Positions 17,275 through 27,524 are shown, counted from the stretch's first letter. The stretch is DNA of 46,799 nt from Desulfuromonadales bacterium GWC2_61_20 (GCA_001799485.1 MGTO01000124.1:1-46799), one strand, 5' to 3'. Numbers and translations: made by a program. The notes: a model not told the origin generated them from the sequence alone.

Positions 17275-18383
17275 GCCCCCTCCTGCGACCGGCTCTGCCG
17301 GGAGATATTGAGGAGGATGCCGACGGCCAGCAAGGTACAGAGGAGACTCGAACCGCCATAGGAGATGAAGGGGAGGGTCAGCCCCTTGGTCGGCACCAAC
17401 CCCATGACCACGGCGATATTGACAAAGGCCCCGAGGCCGAGGAGGAAACTGAGGCCGAAGGCGAGATGGCGACCAAAGTCGTCAGGGGCGTTGAGGGCGG
17501 TGCGCAGACCGCGCAGGACCAGGACAAGAAACATCGCCGCGGTGACGAAGACCCCGACATAGCCGAGCTCCTCGCCGATGACCGAAAAGATGAAGTCGGT
17601 ATGGGCCTCGGGAAGGTAGAAGAGCTTCTGTTTGCTCTCGCCGAGGCCGTTGCCGACCAATCCGCCGGTGCCGAAGGCGATCCAGCTCTGGATGATTTGA
17701 AAACCGTCGCCGGTCGGATCCTGCCAGGGATCGAGATAGACCATGACCCGTTTGAGGCGGTAGGCTTTGTGCACAATCGCCCAGCCGATGAAGGGGAGAG
17801 CGAGAATGGCAACGCCGAAGAGATAGGAGAGTCGCGTCCCCGCCGCCAGCAACATGGTCATGGCGACGACGCCGAGGGTCAGGGCGCTGCCGAGATCGGG
17901 CTGCAGCAGCAACAGGAGCAGGAGCATGGCCAGGACGACCATGTAGGGGACGAAGCCGAGCTTGAAGTCGCGAATCTTGTCTTTCTTCTTCGCCAGGGAG
18001 TGGGCCATGTAGAGGATCAGGCCGAGCTTGGCCACTTCTCCCGGCTGAATCGTCACCGGACCGAGGCGCAGCCAGCGCGTCGCCCCGCCGGCGCGGCTGC
18101 CGAGCCCGGGGATGAAGACGGCCAGCAGCAGCAGGGCGCAGAAGAAGAGGAAGGGAAGCGCCAGCCGGCGCAGGTGGTGGTAATCGACCCTCATCGCCAC
18201 GGTCATGACGAGAAAGCCGGCGATGGCATAGATCGTCTGCCGCTTGAGAAAATAGAGGCCGTCGCCGTGATAACGCTTGACCGCCATGACCGAGCTGGCG
18301 GAATAGACCATGACGATGCCGAAACAGGTCAGGGCCACGGCCAGGAGGAGGAGGGTGCTGTCGAACTCGCGCTTTTCGCTCAT
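17271..18383 (-). CDS. ftsW: septal peptidoglycan polymerase FtsW
   Basis: FtsW is the SEDS glycosyltransferase that polymerises lipid II at the septum with FtsI. The 370-residue protein has about ten membrane helices and the family signatures QPGEVAKLGLILY, LQPDLGSAL, the long extracellular stretch with LPEAHTDFIFSVIGEELG, and GLTLPFISYGGSSLL near the end. It overlaps both neighbours (murD stop, murG start) by ATGA. Confidence 0.96.
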   Translation of the reverse strand: MSEKREFDSTLLLLAVALTCFGIVMVYSASSVMAVKRYHGDGLYFLKRQTIYAIAGFLVMTVAMRVDYHHLRRLALPFLFFCALLLLAVFIPGLGSRAGGATRWLRLGPVTIQPGEVAKLGLILYMAHSLAKKKDKIRDFKLGFVPYMVVLAMLLLLLLLQPDLGSALTLGVVAMTMLLAAGTRLSYLFGVAILALPFIGWAIVHKAYRLKRVMVYLDPWQDPTGDGFQIIQSWIAFGTGGLVGNGLGESKQKLFYLPEAHTDFIFSVIGEELGYVGVFVTAAMFLVLVLRGLRTALNAPDDFGRHLAFGLSFLLGLGAFVNIAVVMGLVPTKGLTLPFISYGGSSLLCTLLAVGILLNISRQSRSQEGA

Positions 18384-19747
18384 CGCCCCTCCTCGCCCCT
18401 TGCAGGGAGTGCCAGAACCGCCCGGGTGAAGACCTCGCCGCGCTCGACGTAACCGGAGAACATGTCGAAACTCGAACAGCCCGGAGAGAGGAGGACGGAA
18501 CCGCCGGCCGGCGTGACTTCCCGGGCCAGCTGAACCGCTTCTTCCAGGGACGCCGCCCGGCGTGTCGTCGTCAGGTGACCGAGGGCGGCGGCGATACGGT
18601 CGGTCGCCTGGCCGATGAGGACCAGAGTGGTCACCTTCTCCTTGATCAGCGGGGCGAGGGGGAGGTAATCGCCCCCCTTGTCCTTACCGCCGGCGATGAG
18701 GGTGACCGGACGGTTCAGGCCGGCCAGGCTCTTGACAACGCTGCCGACATTGGTCCCCTTGGAATCGTTGTACCAGGTCACCCCGTCGAGAACCCGCACC
18801 ACGCGCATGCGATGCTCGAGTCCGGCAAAAGCGCAGGCGGTTTGCCAGGCAAGCGCGGCCGGGCAGCCCGCAAGGAGGGGGGGCAGCAGCGCCGCCATGA
18901 CATTCTCCAGGTTGTGCGTCCCCCGCAACTGTAGTTCGGCCGCGGCGAAGCGGACTTCCCTCCCGGCATGGCGCCAGACCAGAGCCGTTCCGTCGAAACC
19001 GATCCCCTCGGGGAGGAGACGCCGGGAGGAGAAATAGACCCGCCGCGGGGCAATGGCCGCCGTCGCCGAAAGAACCAGAGGGTCTTCGGCATTGAGGATG
19101 GCGACGTCGTCCGCGGTCATCCTTTCGAAAATCCGCAGCTTCGCCGCGACATAGGCGGCCATGTCGGGATAGCGGTCGAGGTGGTCTTCGGTGAGATTCA
19201 ACAACAAGCCGTAACGCGGGTGAAATTGGTCGATGGCCTCGAGTTGGAAGGAGGAGATCTCGGCGACGATCCAGTCCCAGTCGTCTCTCTTAGTCGCCTC
19301 GATCAGGGGGGTACCGAGATTGCCGCCGACAAAGGTCGTTTTGCCCCAGGCGGCGAAGATCTCGCCCATAACTGTCGTCGTCGTCGATTTGCCGTTGGTA
19401 CCGGTGATCGCCACCAGCGGCGCGGTGCAATCACGCGCGGCGATTTCGATCTCGCCGAGAACCGGCACGCCGGCGGCGGCGGCGGCGATCAGAGCGGGGA
19501 CGTCGAGGGGAACGCCGGGGCTGATGACAACCAGATCGGCGGCGACAAAACGGGCGGTGGCATGGCCGCCGAGATCGAGCTCGACGCCGGCGGCCACCAG
19601 CGGTGCCAGCCCGGCTATGGCTGCGGCCTGGCGGCGGTCGGAAAGGAGGACCCTGGCTCCCCGCTGGCAAAAATAGGTGCAGAGAGCGAGTCCGGTACCA
19701 CCGGCGCCGACCACCACCACCTGCATGTCGCGGTAAGAGCGTTTCAT
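18380..19747 (-). CDS. murD: UDP-N-acetylmuramoyl-L-alanine--D-glutamate ligase
   Basis: MurD adds D-glutamate to UDP-MurNAc-L-Ala. The 455-residue protein has the UDP-binding N-terminal domain (VVVGAGGTGLAL), the P-loop ITGTNGKSTTT, the NLTEDHLDRY motif and the C-terminal domain with WYNDSKGTNV and IAGGKDKG. It starts one base after the mraY stop and overlaps ftsW by ATGA. Confidence 0.97.
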   Translation of the reverse strand: MKRSYRDMQVVVVGAGGTGLALCTYFCQRGARVLLSDRRQAAAIAGLAPLVAAGVELDLGGHATARFVAADLVVISPGVPLDVPALIAAAAAGVPVLGEIEIAARDCTAPLVAITGTNGKSTTTTVMGEIFAAWGKTTFVGGNLGTPLIEATKRDDWDWIVAEISSFQLEAIDQFHPRYGLLLNLTEDHLDRYPDMAAYVAAKLRIFERMTADDVAILNAEDPLVLSATAAIAPRRVYFSSRRLLPEGIGFDGTALVWRHAGREVRFAAAELQLRGTHNLENVMAALLPPLLAGCPAALAWQTACAFAGLEHRMRVVRVLDGVTWYNDSKGTNVGSVVKSLAGLNRPVTLIAGGKDKGGDYLPLAPLIKEKVTTLVLIGQATDRIAAALGHLTTTRRAASLEEAVQLAREVTPAGGSVLLSPGCSSFDMFSGYVERGEVFTRAVLALPARGEEGR

Positions 19748-19748
19748 G

Positions 19749-20825
19749 TCATCTCAACTTGAGGGTGGAGAGAGCGACCAGCGCCAGAATGATGCTGACA
19801 ATCCAGAAACGCACGATGATCTTCGGCTCCGGCCACCCCTTGAGTTCAAAATGATGATGGATCGGCGCCATGCGGAAGATGCGCTTGCCATAGAGGCGGA
19901 AGGAGGTGACTTGGGCGATAACCGAGAGGGCCTCCATGACGAAGATGCCGCCGACAATGACGAGGACGATCTCCTGTTTGGTGATGACGGCGATGGTGCC
20001 GAGGGCACCGCCAAGGGAGAGGCTGCCGACATCGCCCATGAAGACCTGGGCCGGGTAGGTGTTGAACCAGAGGAAACCGAGGCCGGCGCCGACCATGGCG
20101 CCGCAGAGGACCGCCAGTTCGCCGGCACCGGGGACGGCACTGATCTGCAGGTACTCGGCAAGTTTGGCGTTACCGGCCAGGTAGGCGAAGAGCATGTAGG
20201 TCCCCGAGGCGATGATCATCGGCCCGATGGCGAGTCCGTCAAGACCGTCGGTGAGGTTGACGGCGTTGCCGGAACCGACCACCACCAGCATGGCGAAGAG
20301 GATGTAGAAGAGGCCGAGATCGGGGTGCAGCGCCTTGAAAAAGGGGAAAGCCAGGGTCGTCTTGAACCCGGGGTGGAGGTAGAGCAAGACCCCGGCCGCC
20401 AGCGAAATCAGCATCAACCAGACCATCTTCTGCCGGGCCGAGAGTCCATCGCTGTTCTTCTTTTTGACCTTGCGCCAGTCATCGACGAAACCGACAGCGC
20501 CAAATCCGATCGTCACCAGCAGCGTCACCCAGACGTAAAGGTTGGTCAGGTCGGCCCAGAGGAGGGTCGGCAGGACAATGGCGAGGAGGATCAAGGTGCC
20601 CCCCATGGTCGGGGTCCCCTCTTTCTTGAAATGCGACTCGGGGCCGACCTTGCGGATACTCTGGCCGATCTGGTGCTCCGAGAGCTTGTTGATCAGCCAC
20701 GGCCCGAGGATGAAGGAGATAACCAGGGCGGTAATGGCGGCATAGATGGTGCGGAAGGTGATGTACTTGAAGACGTACAGCGCCGAAAAGTGCGTATGCA
20801 GCGGATAGAGCAGATGATAGAGCAT
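19749..20825 (-). CDS. mraY: phospho-MurNAc-pentapeptide transferase MraY
   Basis: MraY moves phospho-MurNAc-pentapeptide to undecaprenyl phosphate to form lipid I. The 358-residue protein has about ten membrane helices and the invariant catalytic motifs [20 protein letters not shown] and the HHHFE segment near the C terminus ([13 protein letters not shown]). It starts 18 bases after murF. Confidence 0.98.
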   Translation of the reverse strand: MLYHLLYPLHTHFSALYVFKYITFRTIYAAITALVISFILGPWLINKLSEHQIGQSIRKVGPESHFKKEGTPTMGGTLILLAIVLPTLLWADLTNLYVWVTLLVTIGFGAVGFVDDWRKVKKKNSDGLSARQKMVWLMLISLAAGVLLYLHPGFKTTLAFPFFKALHPDLGLFYILFAMLVVVGSGNAVNLTDGLDGLAIGPMIIASGTYMLFAYLAGNAKLAEYLQISAVPGAGELAVLCGAMVGAGLGFLWFNTYPAQVFMGDVGSLSLGGALGTIAVITKQEIVLVIVGGIFVMEALSVIAQVTSFRLYGKRIFRMAPIHHHFELKGWPEPKIIVRFWIVSIILALVALSTLKLR

Positions 20826-20843
20826 CTGTGGTGTCCTTTGCCT

Positions 20844-22238
20844 CTAGTTCCCCGGCCCGGCCGGAAAGCTCATCCCTGACAGTGCCGACGAAATCCGTTC
20901 CATCCGCATCCCCCGCGAACCTTTGACCAGAACGCGGTCGCCGCCGCGCAACTCGTGCCGCAGCAGCTCGATCGCGGCTTCATGGCTCCCCGGCAGCAGG
21001 ACCTGAGCTGCCGCCAAACCGCCCTTGCGGGCGCCCGCGGCCACCGCCTCGGCCTGGGCGCCGAGGACAACGAGAAGATCGACGCGGCGGGCCGCCTCGA
21101 CGCCGATCTCGTAATGCATCGCAGCCGTCCCCTCACCGAGTTCCAGCATGTCGCCGAGAACGGCGACCCGCCGCCCGCCGCCGCCAACCGTTTCGTCCAG
21201 CGCCACGAGGGCCGCACGCATGGAGAGGGGATTGGCGTTGTAGCTGTCTTCGAGGAGGAGGAGATCGCTATCGAGGAGGAGGACTTCCATGCGCCCCTTG
21301 CCGGCTCGAAAGGTTTCGAGGCCGCGGACGATGAGATCGGGCGCGACCCCCAGGGCGGTCGCCGCGGCCGCGGCAGCGAGGGCATTGGCGACGTTGTGGC
21401 GGCCGGCACATTGCAGGGTCACGCTCCGCGTCCCCTGCGGCAGCAACAGGCGGAAACCGACGGTGGCGCCGCTGACGGTTACCGCTTCGCCGCGAATCTC
21501 GGCCTGCGGTGAGGCGCCGAAGAGGAGCCGGCGCACGCCGTTGGCCACCGGCAAACCGGCAACGCGCGGGTCGTCGGCATTGATGACGGCCGTCCCCCCT
21601 GGTGGCAATGCGATGAAGAGTTCCCCCTTGGCCCGCGCCACCCCTTCCAGGGTTTTCAGCGTCTCCAGATGGGCGGGTCCGACGTTGGTGATGATGCCGA
21701 CCGACGGCGTCGCAATCTCGGCCAAGCGGGCGATTTCCCCCCGTTCGCTCATCCCCATTTCGAGGACGGCCCAGCGATCTGCCTCCTTGAGGGCAAAGAG
21801 GGTCAGGGGCAAGCCGACCAGGTTATTGAGGTTCCCCGCCGTCTTCAGCCCCGGTCCGGTCTGGGCGAGGATCGCCGCCAGCATCTCCTTGGTCGTCGTC
21901 TTCCCCGAGGAGCCGGTGACTGCCACCAGTGGCAGGGCGAACTGGGCGCGCCAGGCGCGGGCCAATTCGCCAAGGGCACGCAGGCTATCGCCAACTTCGA
22001 TCTGCGGGATGGGCAGGTCGGCTACCGGGCGTTCGCACAAAGCCGCGGCCGCCTCCCCTGCGGCGGCGACTCCGAGAAAGGCATGCCCGTCAAAATTGGG
22101 GCCGCGCAAAGCGACAAAGAGCTCACCGGGAGCGATCTTGCGACTATCGGTGGAAACGCCGGCAACACTCCCCCGGGCTGTTGCCGGATGGAGGCGCCCG
22201 CCGGTCGCACGGACAATCTGGGCAAGATCGAAATTCAT
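20844..22238 (-). CDS. murF: UDP-MurNAc-tripeptide--D-Ala-D-Ala ligase
   Basis: MurF adds the D-Ala-D-Ala dipeptide made by Ddl. The 464-residue protein has the P-loop VTGSSGKTTTKE, the NVGPAHLET motif, the DSYNANPLSM substrate loop typical of MurF and a C-terminal domain ending near VKGSRGMRME. Its start overlaps the murE stop by ATGA. Confidence 0.97.
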   Translation of the reverse strand: MNFDLAQIVRATGGRLHPATARGSVAGVSTDSRKIAPGELFVALRGPNFDGHAFLGVAAAGEAAAALCERPVADLPIPQIEVGDSLRALGELARAWRAQFALPLVAVTGSSGKTTTKEMLAAILAQTGPGLKTAGNLNNLVGLPLTLFALKEADRWAVLEMGMSERGEIARLAEIATPSVGIITNVGPAHLETLKTLEGVARAKGELFIALPPGGTAVINADDPRVAGLPVANGVRRLLFGASPQAEIRGEAVTVSGATVGFRLLLPQGTRSVTLQCAGRHNVANALAAAAAATALGVAPDLIVRGLETFRAGKGRMEVLLLDSDLLLLEDSYNANPLSMRAALVALDETVGGGGRRVAVLGDMLELGEGTAAMHYEIGVEAARRVDLLVVLGAQAEAVAAGARKGGLAAAQVLLPGSHEAAIELLRHELRGGDRVLVKGSRGMRMERISSALSGMSFPAGPGN

Positions 22239-23740
22239 CGGGAACTCCGGGACAGGGCCAGTCGCAACTCTTCACGATCGTCGAAATGGAACTTTTCCCT
22301 GCCGATGATCTGATAATCCTCATGTCCCTTCCCCGCGACCAGCAAGACATCGCCCGGGCGCAGGGCGGTCACGGCCAAGGCAATGGCGGCTCGGCGGTCG
22401 GGGACGACGACATAGCCCCGGCCGACGCCACGCAGGGCTTCGGTCTCGCTCCAGGCCCGCGCATGAACCCGGGCCACCCCCTGGCAAATCTCGGCGATGA
22501 TCGCCTGCGGGTCCTCCGTGCGCGGATTGTCCGAGGTCACGATCGCCAGATGCGACATGCGGGCACAGATCTCACCCATGACCGGACGCTTGCGGCGATC
22601 CCGGTCGCCGCCACAGCCGAAAACAGTGAGGATCCGCTGTGGCTGCAATGCGGCGACAGTCGTCAGGACCTTGTCGAGGGCGTCGCCGGTATGGGCGTAA
22701 TCGACGAGGATCTGGGCACCGCGCTCGTTTTCCACCCGCTCCAGACGACCCGGCACCTGCGGCGCCCGCGCCAGGCCTTGGGCGATCTGCTCCAGAGTAA
22801 GGTCGAGAACCTGGGCGGCGGCGATGGCCCCGAGGAGGTTCTGCAGATTAAAGCGCCCGAGGAGGGGCGAGTGCAACGTCAACACCCCCTGGGGCGTCAG
22901 GATCGTCCCGTGAATCCCCTCCAGAGTCACAGCCACCTCCAGCGGCCGCACCTGGGCATCCGCCGCCAGGCCGAAGGTCACGGCCAGCGGCAGTTCGTTC
23001 GCCAGCCGCCGGCCGTAACTGTCATCGACAGAAATGACGGCGCGGCCGCCCACCGCCGGCAGGATCTCGACGAAGAAGCGCCGCTTGCTGGCGAAGTAAC
23101 GCTCCATGTCGCCATGATAATCGAGATGCTCGGGGGTCAGGTTGGTGAAGATGCCGGCGGCAAAGCGGATCCCGTCGATGCGAAACTGATCGAGGGCATG
23201 GGACGACACCTCCATGATGGTAGTATCGGCCCCGGCGGCGACAAAAGTCGCGGCCGTGGCGAGGAGTTCCAGGGCATCGGGAGTGGTGTGCGCAGCGGCT
23301 AGAATCTTGTCGCCGAAACGATAGCTGACGGTACCGAAGACCGCGGGGCGACGACCGGCGGCGACCAGAATCGCTTCGAGCAGATAGGTCGTCGTGGTCT
23401 TGCCGTTGGTCCCGGTAATGCCGACGACCGCTCCCTGCCGGCCGGGGTCGCCGAACCAGCGCGCCGCTACCAGCGCCAGGGCCCGGCGGGTATCGGCAAC
23501 CAGTACACCCGTGACCCCGGCGGGCAAAGCCCGTTCCTCTTCCGCGAAAACGACCGTGGCGCCGGCAGCGACGGCCTGAGCGATAAAGTTGTGGCCATCC
23601 GCCACCCCCCCCCGTAACGCAAAAAAGGCCGTTCCGGGAACGACCTGCCGCGAATCGTGACACAGGGTGACGACATCGACCTCGGTCGAACCGGTCACAT
23701 TGAGGAGCGAAAGGGGCTGAAGGAGGTCTTTAAGTCTCAT
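22235..23740 (-). CDS. murE: UDP-MurNAc-dipeptide--meso-diaminopimelate ligase
   Basis: MurE adds the third residue of the stem peptide. The 501-residue protein has ITGTNGKTTTTYL (P-loop), MEVSSHALDQ and NLTPEHLDYHG, and the specificity motif DNPRTEDP. Asn-Pro-Arg in that motif marks meso-diaminopimelate enzymes, so the wall is of the mDAP type, which fits the L,D-transpeptidase at 2.8 kb. It follows ftsI by 22 bases. Confidence 0.97.
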   Translation of the reverse strand: MRLKDLLQPLSLLNVTGSTEVDVVTLCHDSRQVVPGTAFFALRGGVADGHNFIAQAVAAGATVVFAEEERALPAGVTGVLVADTRRALALVAARWFGDPGRQGAVVGITGTNGKTTTTYLLEAILVAAGRRPAVFGTVSYRFGDKILAAAHTTPDALELLATAATFVAAGADTTIMEVSSHALDQFRIDGIRFAAGIFTNLTPEHLDYHGDMERYFASKRRFFVEILPAVGGRAVISVDDSYGRRLANELPLAVTFGLAADAQVRPLEVAVTLEGIHGTILTPQGVLTLHSPLLGRFNLQNLLGAIAAAQVLDLTLEQIAQGLARAPQVPGRLERVENERGAQILVDYAHTGDALDKVLTTVAALQPQRILTVFGCGGDRDRRKRPVMGEICARMSHLAIVTSDNPRTEDPQAIIAEICQGVARVHARAWSETEALRGVGRGYVVVPDRRAAIALAVTALRPGDVLLVAGKGHEDYQIIGREKFHFDDREELRLALSRSSR

Positions 23741-23762
23741 TGGTAGAGGCAGTTTCCCTTGA

Positions 23763-25757
23763 TTAATGTGTCACTGTCAAGAGCTCTTCGGCCGGTGCCG
23801 CCAGCCGCACCCAGGTCTCGCCGCCGTAGGCGATGGGTTGCCCCGGCGGAGGGGCCTGATCGACCACGCGGCCGCTTCCGACCAGACGGATATTGAGGCC
23901 GCTCCGCGCCATTTCACGCAGCACTTGCCGGCTGCTCAACCCGACGAAATTCGGCATCAGCGGCGCATCGTCGGGATTGTCGATCGGCTCTGCCGGCAGT
24001 TCGTCGGGCAGGCTTTCCGTCTCAACCACCAGCGGTAGCGGGTAGTCCTGGGCCGGCACCGGCAGTGTTGGCTGAACGTTGAGATATTGCATCGCCTGAG
24101 CGGCAAAACGCGAAAAGATCGGGGCCGCCACCAGTCCGCCATAGACCTGATCGGACGGTTCGTCAACCATGACCAGCACGACCAGTCGCGGCGCTTCGGC
24201 CGGAAGGAAGCCGACAAAGGAAGAGACCCTCTTGTCGGCCGAATAACCACCGGTGACCGCATCGACCTTCTGCGCCGTGCCGGTCTTGCCGGCAACGCGA
24301 AAGCCGGGAACGGCCGCCAGAATCCCGGTCCCCTTCTTTTCCGTTACGGTCACCATCATCTCCCGGACCTGTGTCGCGACCTCGGGGGAGACAACCTGAC
24401 GTAAGACCTTGGGACTCCGCTGCTCGACGGTTTCACCATTGCCGTCGACGATGTGGTCGACGACATAGGGTTGCATCAGCACCCCGCCATTGGCGATGGC
24501 ACCGACGGCCGAGGCGAGTTGCAGCGAGGTCACCGTCACCCCCTGACCGAAGGAGATGGCCGCCAGGTCGGCCTCAAACCACTTGCCTGGACGGCGCATG
24601 AGGCCACCGCTCTCACCCGGCAGATCGACCCCGGTAGCTGACCCGAAGCCAAAGGCACTGAGATAGCGGTGATAGCGCTCGCGCTCAAGCATCTTGCCGA
24701 TCTTGGCCGAGCCGATATTGGAACTGTACTGGAGAATCTCTTTCGGGGTGAGCCGGGCATAAGGGTGATGGTCATGAATCACCCTCCCCCCGACCTTGAA
24801 GGTACCGTTTTCGCAATCGATGGTCTGGCGTTCCTTGAGCAAACCCTCGTTGAGGGCGGCGGCGAGGAGGAAGATCTTGAAGGTCGAGCCCGGCTCGAAG
24901 GTGTCGACCAGGGCCCGGTTGCGCCACTGACTCGGCCGATGGTTCTGGAAGGCGTTGGGATTGAATCCAGGCCGGTTGGCCATGGCCAGGACCTGCCCGG
25001 TCGCCGGATCGAGGACCACGACCGATCCGGCCTCGGCCCGTGTTGCCGCGATGCCTGCCGCCAACTCCTTCTCGGCCAGATACTGCAGGTTTTTGTCGAG
25101 GGTGAGATAGAGGTGGCCACCGGGAGCCACCCCCTCCACCTTGTTGCCGCCGGGCCCGATGCCACGGCCCAGGGCATCGCGCTCGGTGACCAGATAGCCG
25201 CCCTGGCCGAGGAGGACACTGTCATATTTGAGTTCGAGCCCCTCCAGCCCCTCGGGATCGAGGCCGGTAAAGCCGATGAGCTGGGCGCCAATCTCGGAGC
25301 TCGGGTAATAGCGGCGATGTTCCTTGATGAAGTTGACCCCGGCCAGGTTCAATGCCTTGACCCGGGCACTTTCCGCCGGCGAAACCTGCCGTTTGAGCCA
25401 GAGGAAGCTTTTTTTCGAGGTCAGTTTGGTTGCGACCTGTTTTTGCGGCAAATCGAGGGCCAGGGCCAGAGATCGCGCGGCCTCGCCCCCTCCCGCGACT
25501 TTTTGCGGCTCGAGAAAGATCGAATCGACTTCGAGACTCAAGGCCAGCTCCTGCCCGTTTCGATCATAGATACTTCCGCGCTGGGGAATCAGGGGAACGA
25601 CACGCTGATATTGATTTTCCGCCCGTTTGCGCCACTCATCGCGAGCGAGTACCTGCAACTGAAACGCCCGGATGGCGACCAACAGAAAAACGACGACGAA
25701 ACAACCGCCGATGAAGTAAATGCGGACCCGCGTCCACTTTTCACCTTTGTCCATCAC
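23763..25757 (-). CDS. ftsI: division transpeptidase FtsI (PBP3) with a C-terminal PASTA domain
   Basis: FtsI crosslinks septal peptidoglycan with FtsW. The 664-residue class B penicillin-binding protein has one N-terminal membrane helix (about 11-31), a dimerisation domain and the three active-site motifs STFK (291-294), SSN (345-347) and KTGT (491-494). After the catalytic domain, a proline-rich linker leads to one PASTA domain (about 605-655, PNFVGLSSRQVL). The GTG at 25757 overlaps the ftsL stop as GTGA; an ATG three bases on is an equally good start. Confidence 0.96.
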   Translation of the reverse strand: MMDKGEKWTRVRIYFIGGCFVVVFLLVAIRAFQLQVLARDEWRKRAENQYQRVVPLIPQRGSIYDRNGQELALSLEVDSIFLEPQKVAGGGEAARSLALALDLPQKQVATKLTSKKSFLWLKRQVSPAESARVKALNLAGVNFIKEHRRYYPSSEIGAQLIGFTGLDPEGLEGLELKYDSVLLGQGGYLVTERDALGRGIGPGGNKVEGVAPGGHLYLTLDKNLQYLAEKELAAGIAATRAEAGSVVVLDPATGQVLAMANRPGFNPNAFQNHRPSQWRNRALVDTFEPGSTFKIFLLAAALNEGLLKERQTIDCENGTFKVGGRVIHDHHPYARLTPKEILQYSSNIGSAKIGKMLERERYHRYLSAFGFGSATGVDLPGESGGLMRRPGKWFEADLAAISFGQGVTVTSLQLASAVGAIANGGVLMQPYVVDHIVDGNGETVEQRSPKVLRQVVSPEVATQVREMMVTVTEKKGTGILAAVPGFRVAGKTGTAQKVDAVTGGYSADKRVSSFVGFLPAEAPRLVVLVMVDEPSDQVYGGLVAAPIFSRFAAQAMQYLNVQPTLPVPAQDYPLPLVVETESLPDELPAEPIDNPDDAPLMPNFVGLSSRQVLREMARSGLNIRLVGSGRVVDQAPPPGQPIAYGGETWVRLAAPAEELLTVTH

Positions 25758-26071
25758 CGGACGCTGATGACCTGGCTTGGATTCGGCAGACGCAAGCCGA
25801 GTTCACTGACGGCGACTTGTTCGATGCGCCCGGGATGACGCAGGCTAGCCGCTTCCAAGCGCAGGCGACTCGTCTCCTGCTGGCCGCTGCGCAGTTTGCC
25901 TTCCAGGCTGGAAATGCCGTACTCCAGCTGCAGCACCGACAAGCGCGACCAGACAAAGAAAAGGGAAAGGATCAGGAGCAGGGCAATGAAGCCGAGGGTT
26001 GGCAGCAGAGGCGGCCGACGCGGAATCTGCGTGGCGAGACGCGGCAGGGAAATGGAAGGGGTCTGAAACAT
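25754..26071 (-). CDS. ftsL: cell division protein FtsL
   Basis: This 105-residue bitopic protein has a short basic cytoplasmic tail, one membrane helix (LLPTLGFIALLLILSLFFVW) and a periplasmic coiled coil rich in Leu and Glu (LQLEYGISSLEGKL onward), the layout of FtsL. It would join FtsQ and FtsB to activate FtsWI. Position between rsmH and ftsI is diagnostic, since sequence similarity in this family is low. Confidence 0.88.
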   Translation of the reverse strand: MFQTPSISLPRLATQIPRRPPLLPTLGFIALLLILSLFFVWSRLSVLQLEYGISSLEGKLRSGQQETSRLRLEAASLRHPGRIEQVAVSELGLRLPNPSQVISVR

Positions 26072-26119
26072 GGCAGCGCCTCCGTGGCGAAAATTGCATA
26101 CAAAACAGATAATTATGTA

Positions 26120-27076
26120 CTAGTCGTCCTGAGCAACTTTGCGTATCCCCCGCAGTACGGCACTGCGGGCGCGCGGATTACCTTCAACTTCCTCATGGCC
26201 TGCCCGCACCCCCTTGCGGGTCAGGGCCTCGGCCCGCGGCGTCAAACCACAACAGCAGATCGGCAGTCCCGGCGGGCAGGTACACGGCTTGAGCAACGAC
26301 TGAAAATACTGCTTGACGATACGGTCTTCCAGGGAGTGGAAACTGATCACTGCCAGCCGGCCGCCGGGACGCAAACTCTCGAAGCCGGCGGCAATCCCTT
26401 GAGTGACTTGATCCAGCTCACCATTGACATAAATCCGCAGGGCCTGAAATACCCTCGTCGCCGGATGTATGCGTCCCGGCACCTTTCCGCCCGGCACCGT
26501 CTCTCGCACCAGTTCGGCCAGTTCATGCGTCGTGGTCAGCGCCTTCTGGCCACGGACCTTGACGATACGGCGGGCAATCCGCCCGGCCCAGCGCTCTTCG
26601 CCGTAAACCCGAAAAATTCGCGTCAGCTCCTTTTCGTCCCGTCCGTGCAGGACCTCCGCCGCCGTCTCCCCGCGCGTCGGGTCCATGCGCATATCGAGGG
26701 GACCGTCGCTGCGAAAGGAGAAGCCGCGATGCCCGGCATCGAGCTGGTAGGAAGAGACGCCGAGATCGAGAAGGAGACCGTCGATTCCGGCGATGCCCAA
26801 CTCGGCGAGCACCTCCTGCAGCGCGGCGAAGGCCGCGTGACGCAGGACGACGCGATCTCTGAAAGGGGCCAGCACTTCGGCAGCCCTTGCCAGTGCTTCG
26901 GGATCGCGATCGAAACCGATCAGCCGTCCGTCAGGTGCCGTCGCTGCGAGAATCAGCCGGGCATGCCCCCCGCCACCGACGGTCCCGTCGACGAAGAGCT
27001 CGCCCGGGGCTGGGCGCAACAGTCCGAGAACCTCGTCTGCCAGCACCGAAACGTGCCTGAATACCGTCGCTGTCAA
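26120..27076 (-). CDS. rsmH: 16S rRNA (cytosine(1402)-N(4))-methyltransferase RsmH
   Basis: RsmH (MraW) methylates N4 of C1402 in 16S rRNA with SAM. The 318-residue protein has the SAM motif VDGTVGGGGHA, the LDLGVSSYQLD motif, the GFSF/DMRMD segment and the C-terminal SFHSLEDRIVK. The only start that keeps the conserved N terminus (FRHVSVLADEV) is the TTG at 27076, four bases after the mraZ stop. A rare start this close suggests translation coupled to mraZ. Confidence 0.95.
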   Translation of the reverse strand: MTATVFRHVSVLADEVLGLLRPAPGELFVDGTVGGGGHARLILAATAPDGRLIGFDRDPEALARAAEVLAPFRDRVVLRHAAFAALQEVLAELGIAGIDGLLLDLGVSSYQLDAGHRGFSFRSDGPLDMRMDPTRGETAAEVLHGRDEKELTRIFRVYGEERWAGRIARRIVKVRGQKALTTTHELAELVRETVPGGKVPGRIHPATRVFQALRIYVNGELDQVTQGIAAGFESLRPGGRLAVISFHSLEDRIVKQYFQSLLKPCTCPPGLPICCCGLTPRAEALTRKGVRAGHEEVEGNPRARSAVLRGIRKVAQDD

Positions 27077-27080
27077 AGAA

Positions 27081-27524
27081 CTAGAATCCCATCTCGGCTA
27101 CGATCCGGGCATCGGCGCGCAACAGATCGCCCGACCCGCTGGTCACTTGCTCGTAGCGAAGCTGACTGTAAATCTCGATCTTCTCGAACATGCCGAGGAC
27201 CACCACCTCTTTTTCCAGAGCACCGTGCGTGCGCAAGGACTGGGGAATCTGAATCCGCCCCTGCTTGTCAAAGAGGCATTCGACTGCCGGCGCGATAAAA
27301 AACCGGGTCGCCGATTCTTTTTCCGGGCTGGCCGGACGCTTGCGCACCCCTTCGACGACAGTCTGCCAATGCGCCACCGGGTAGGCCGTCAGCCCTCCCT
27401 GCAGGTTTTTGGTCAGCACCACACACTCGTCCCCCTGCTGCATCAGCTGCTCCCGGAACTTTGCCGGAATGCTTGCCCGCCCCTTGGGATCGATGGTGTT
27501 GTGATATTCGCCGGTAAAGTTCAT
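27081..27524 (-). CDS. mraZ: transcriptional regulator MraZ
   Basis: MraZ is a DNA-binding regulator that controls its own dcw operon. The internal ATG at 27524 (MNFTGEYHNTIDPKGRASIPAKF) gives 147 residues with two SpoVT/AbrB-like repeats, each with the D-x-K-GR-x-x-IP signature (DPKGRASIP and DKQGRIQIP). The track start at 27602 lies within the promoter and is wrong. Candidate MraZ boxes lie in the leader. Confidence 0.95.
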   Translation of the reverse strand: MNFTGEYHNTIDPKGRASIPAKFREQLMQQGDECVVLTKNLQGGLTAYPVAHWQTVVEGVRKRPASPEKESATRFFIAPAVECLFDKQGRIQIPQSLRTHGALEKEVVVLGMFEKIEIYSQLRYEQVTSGSGDLLRADARIVAEMGF

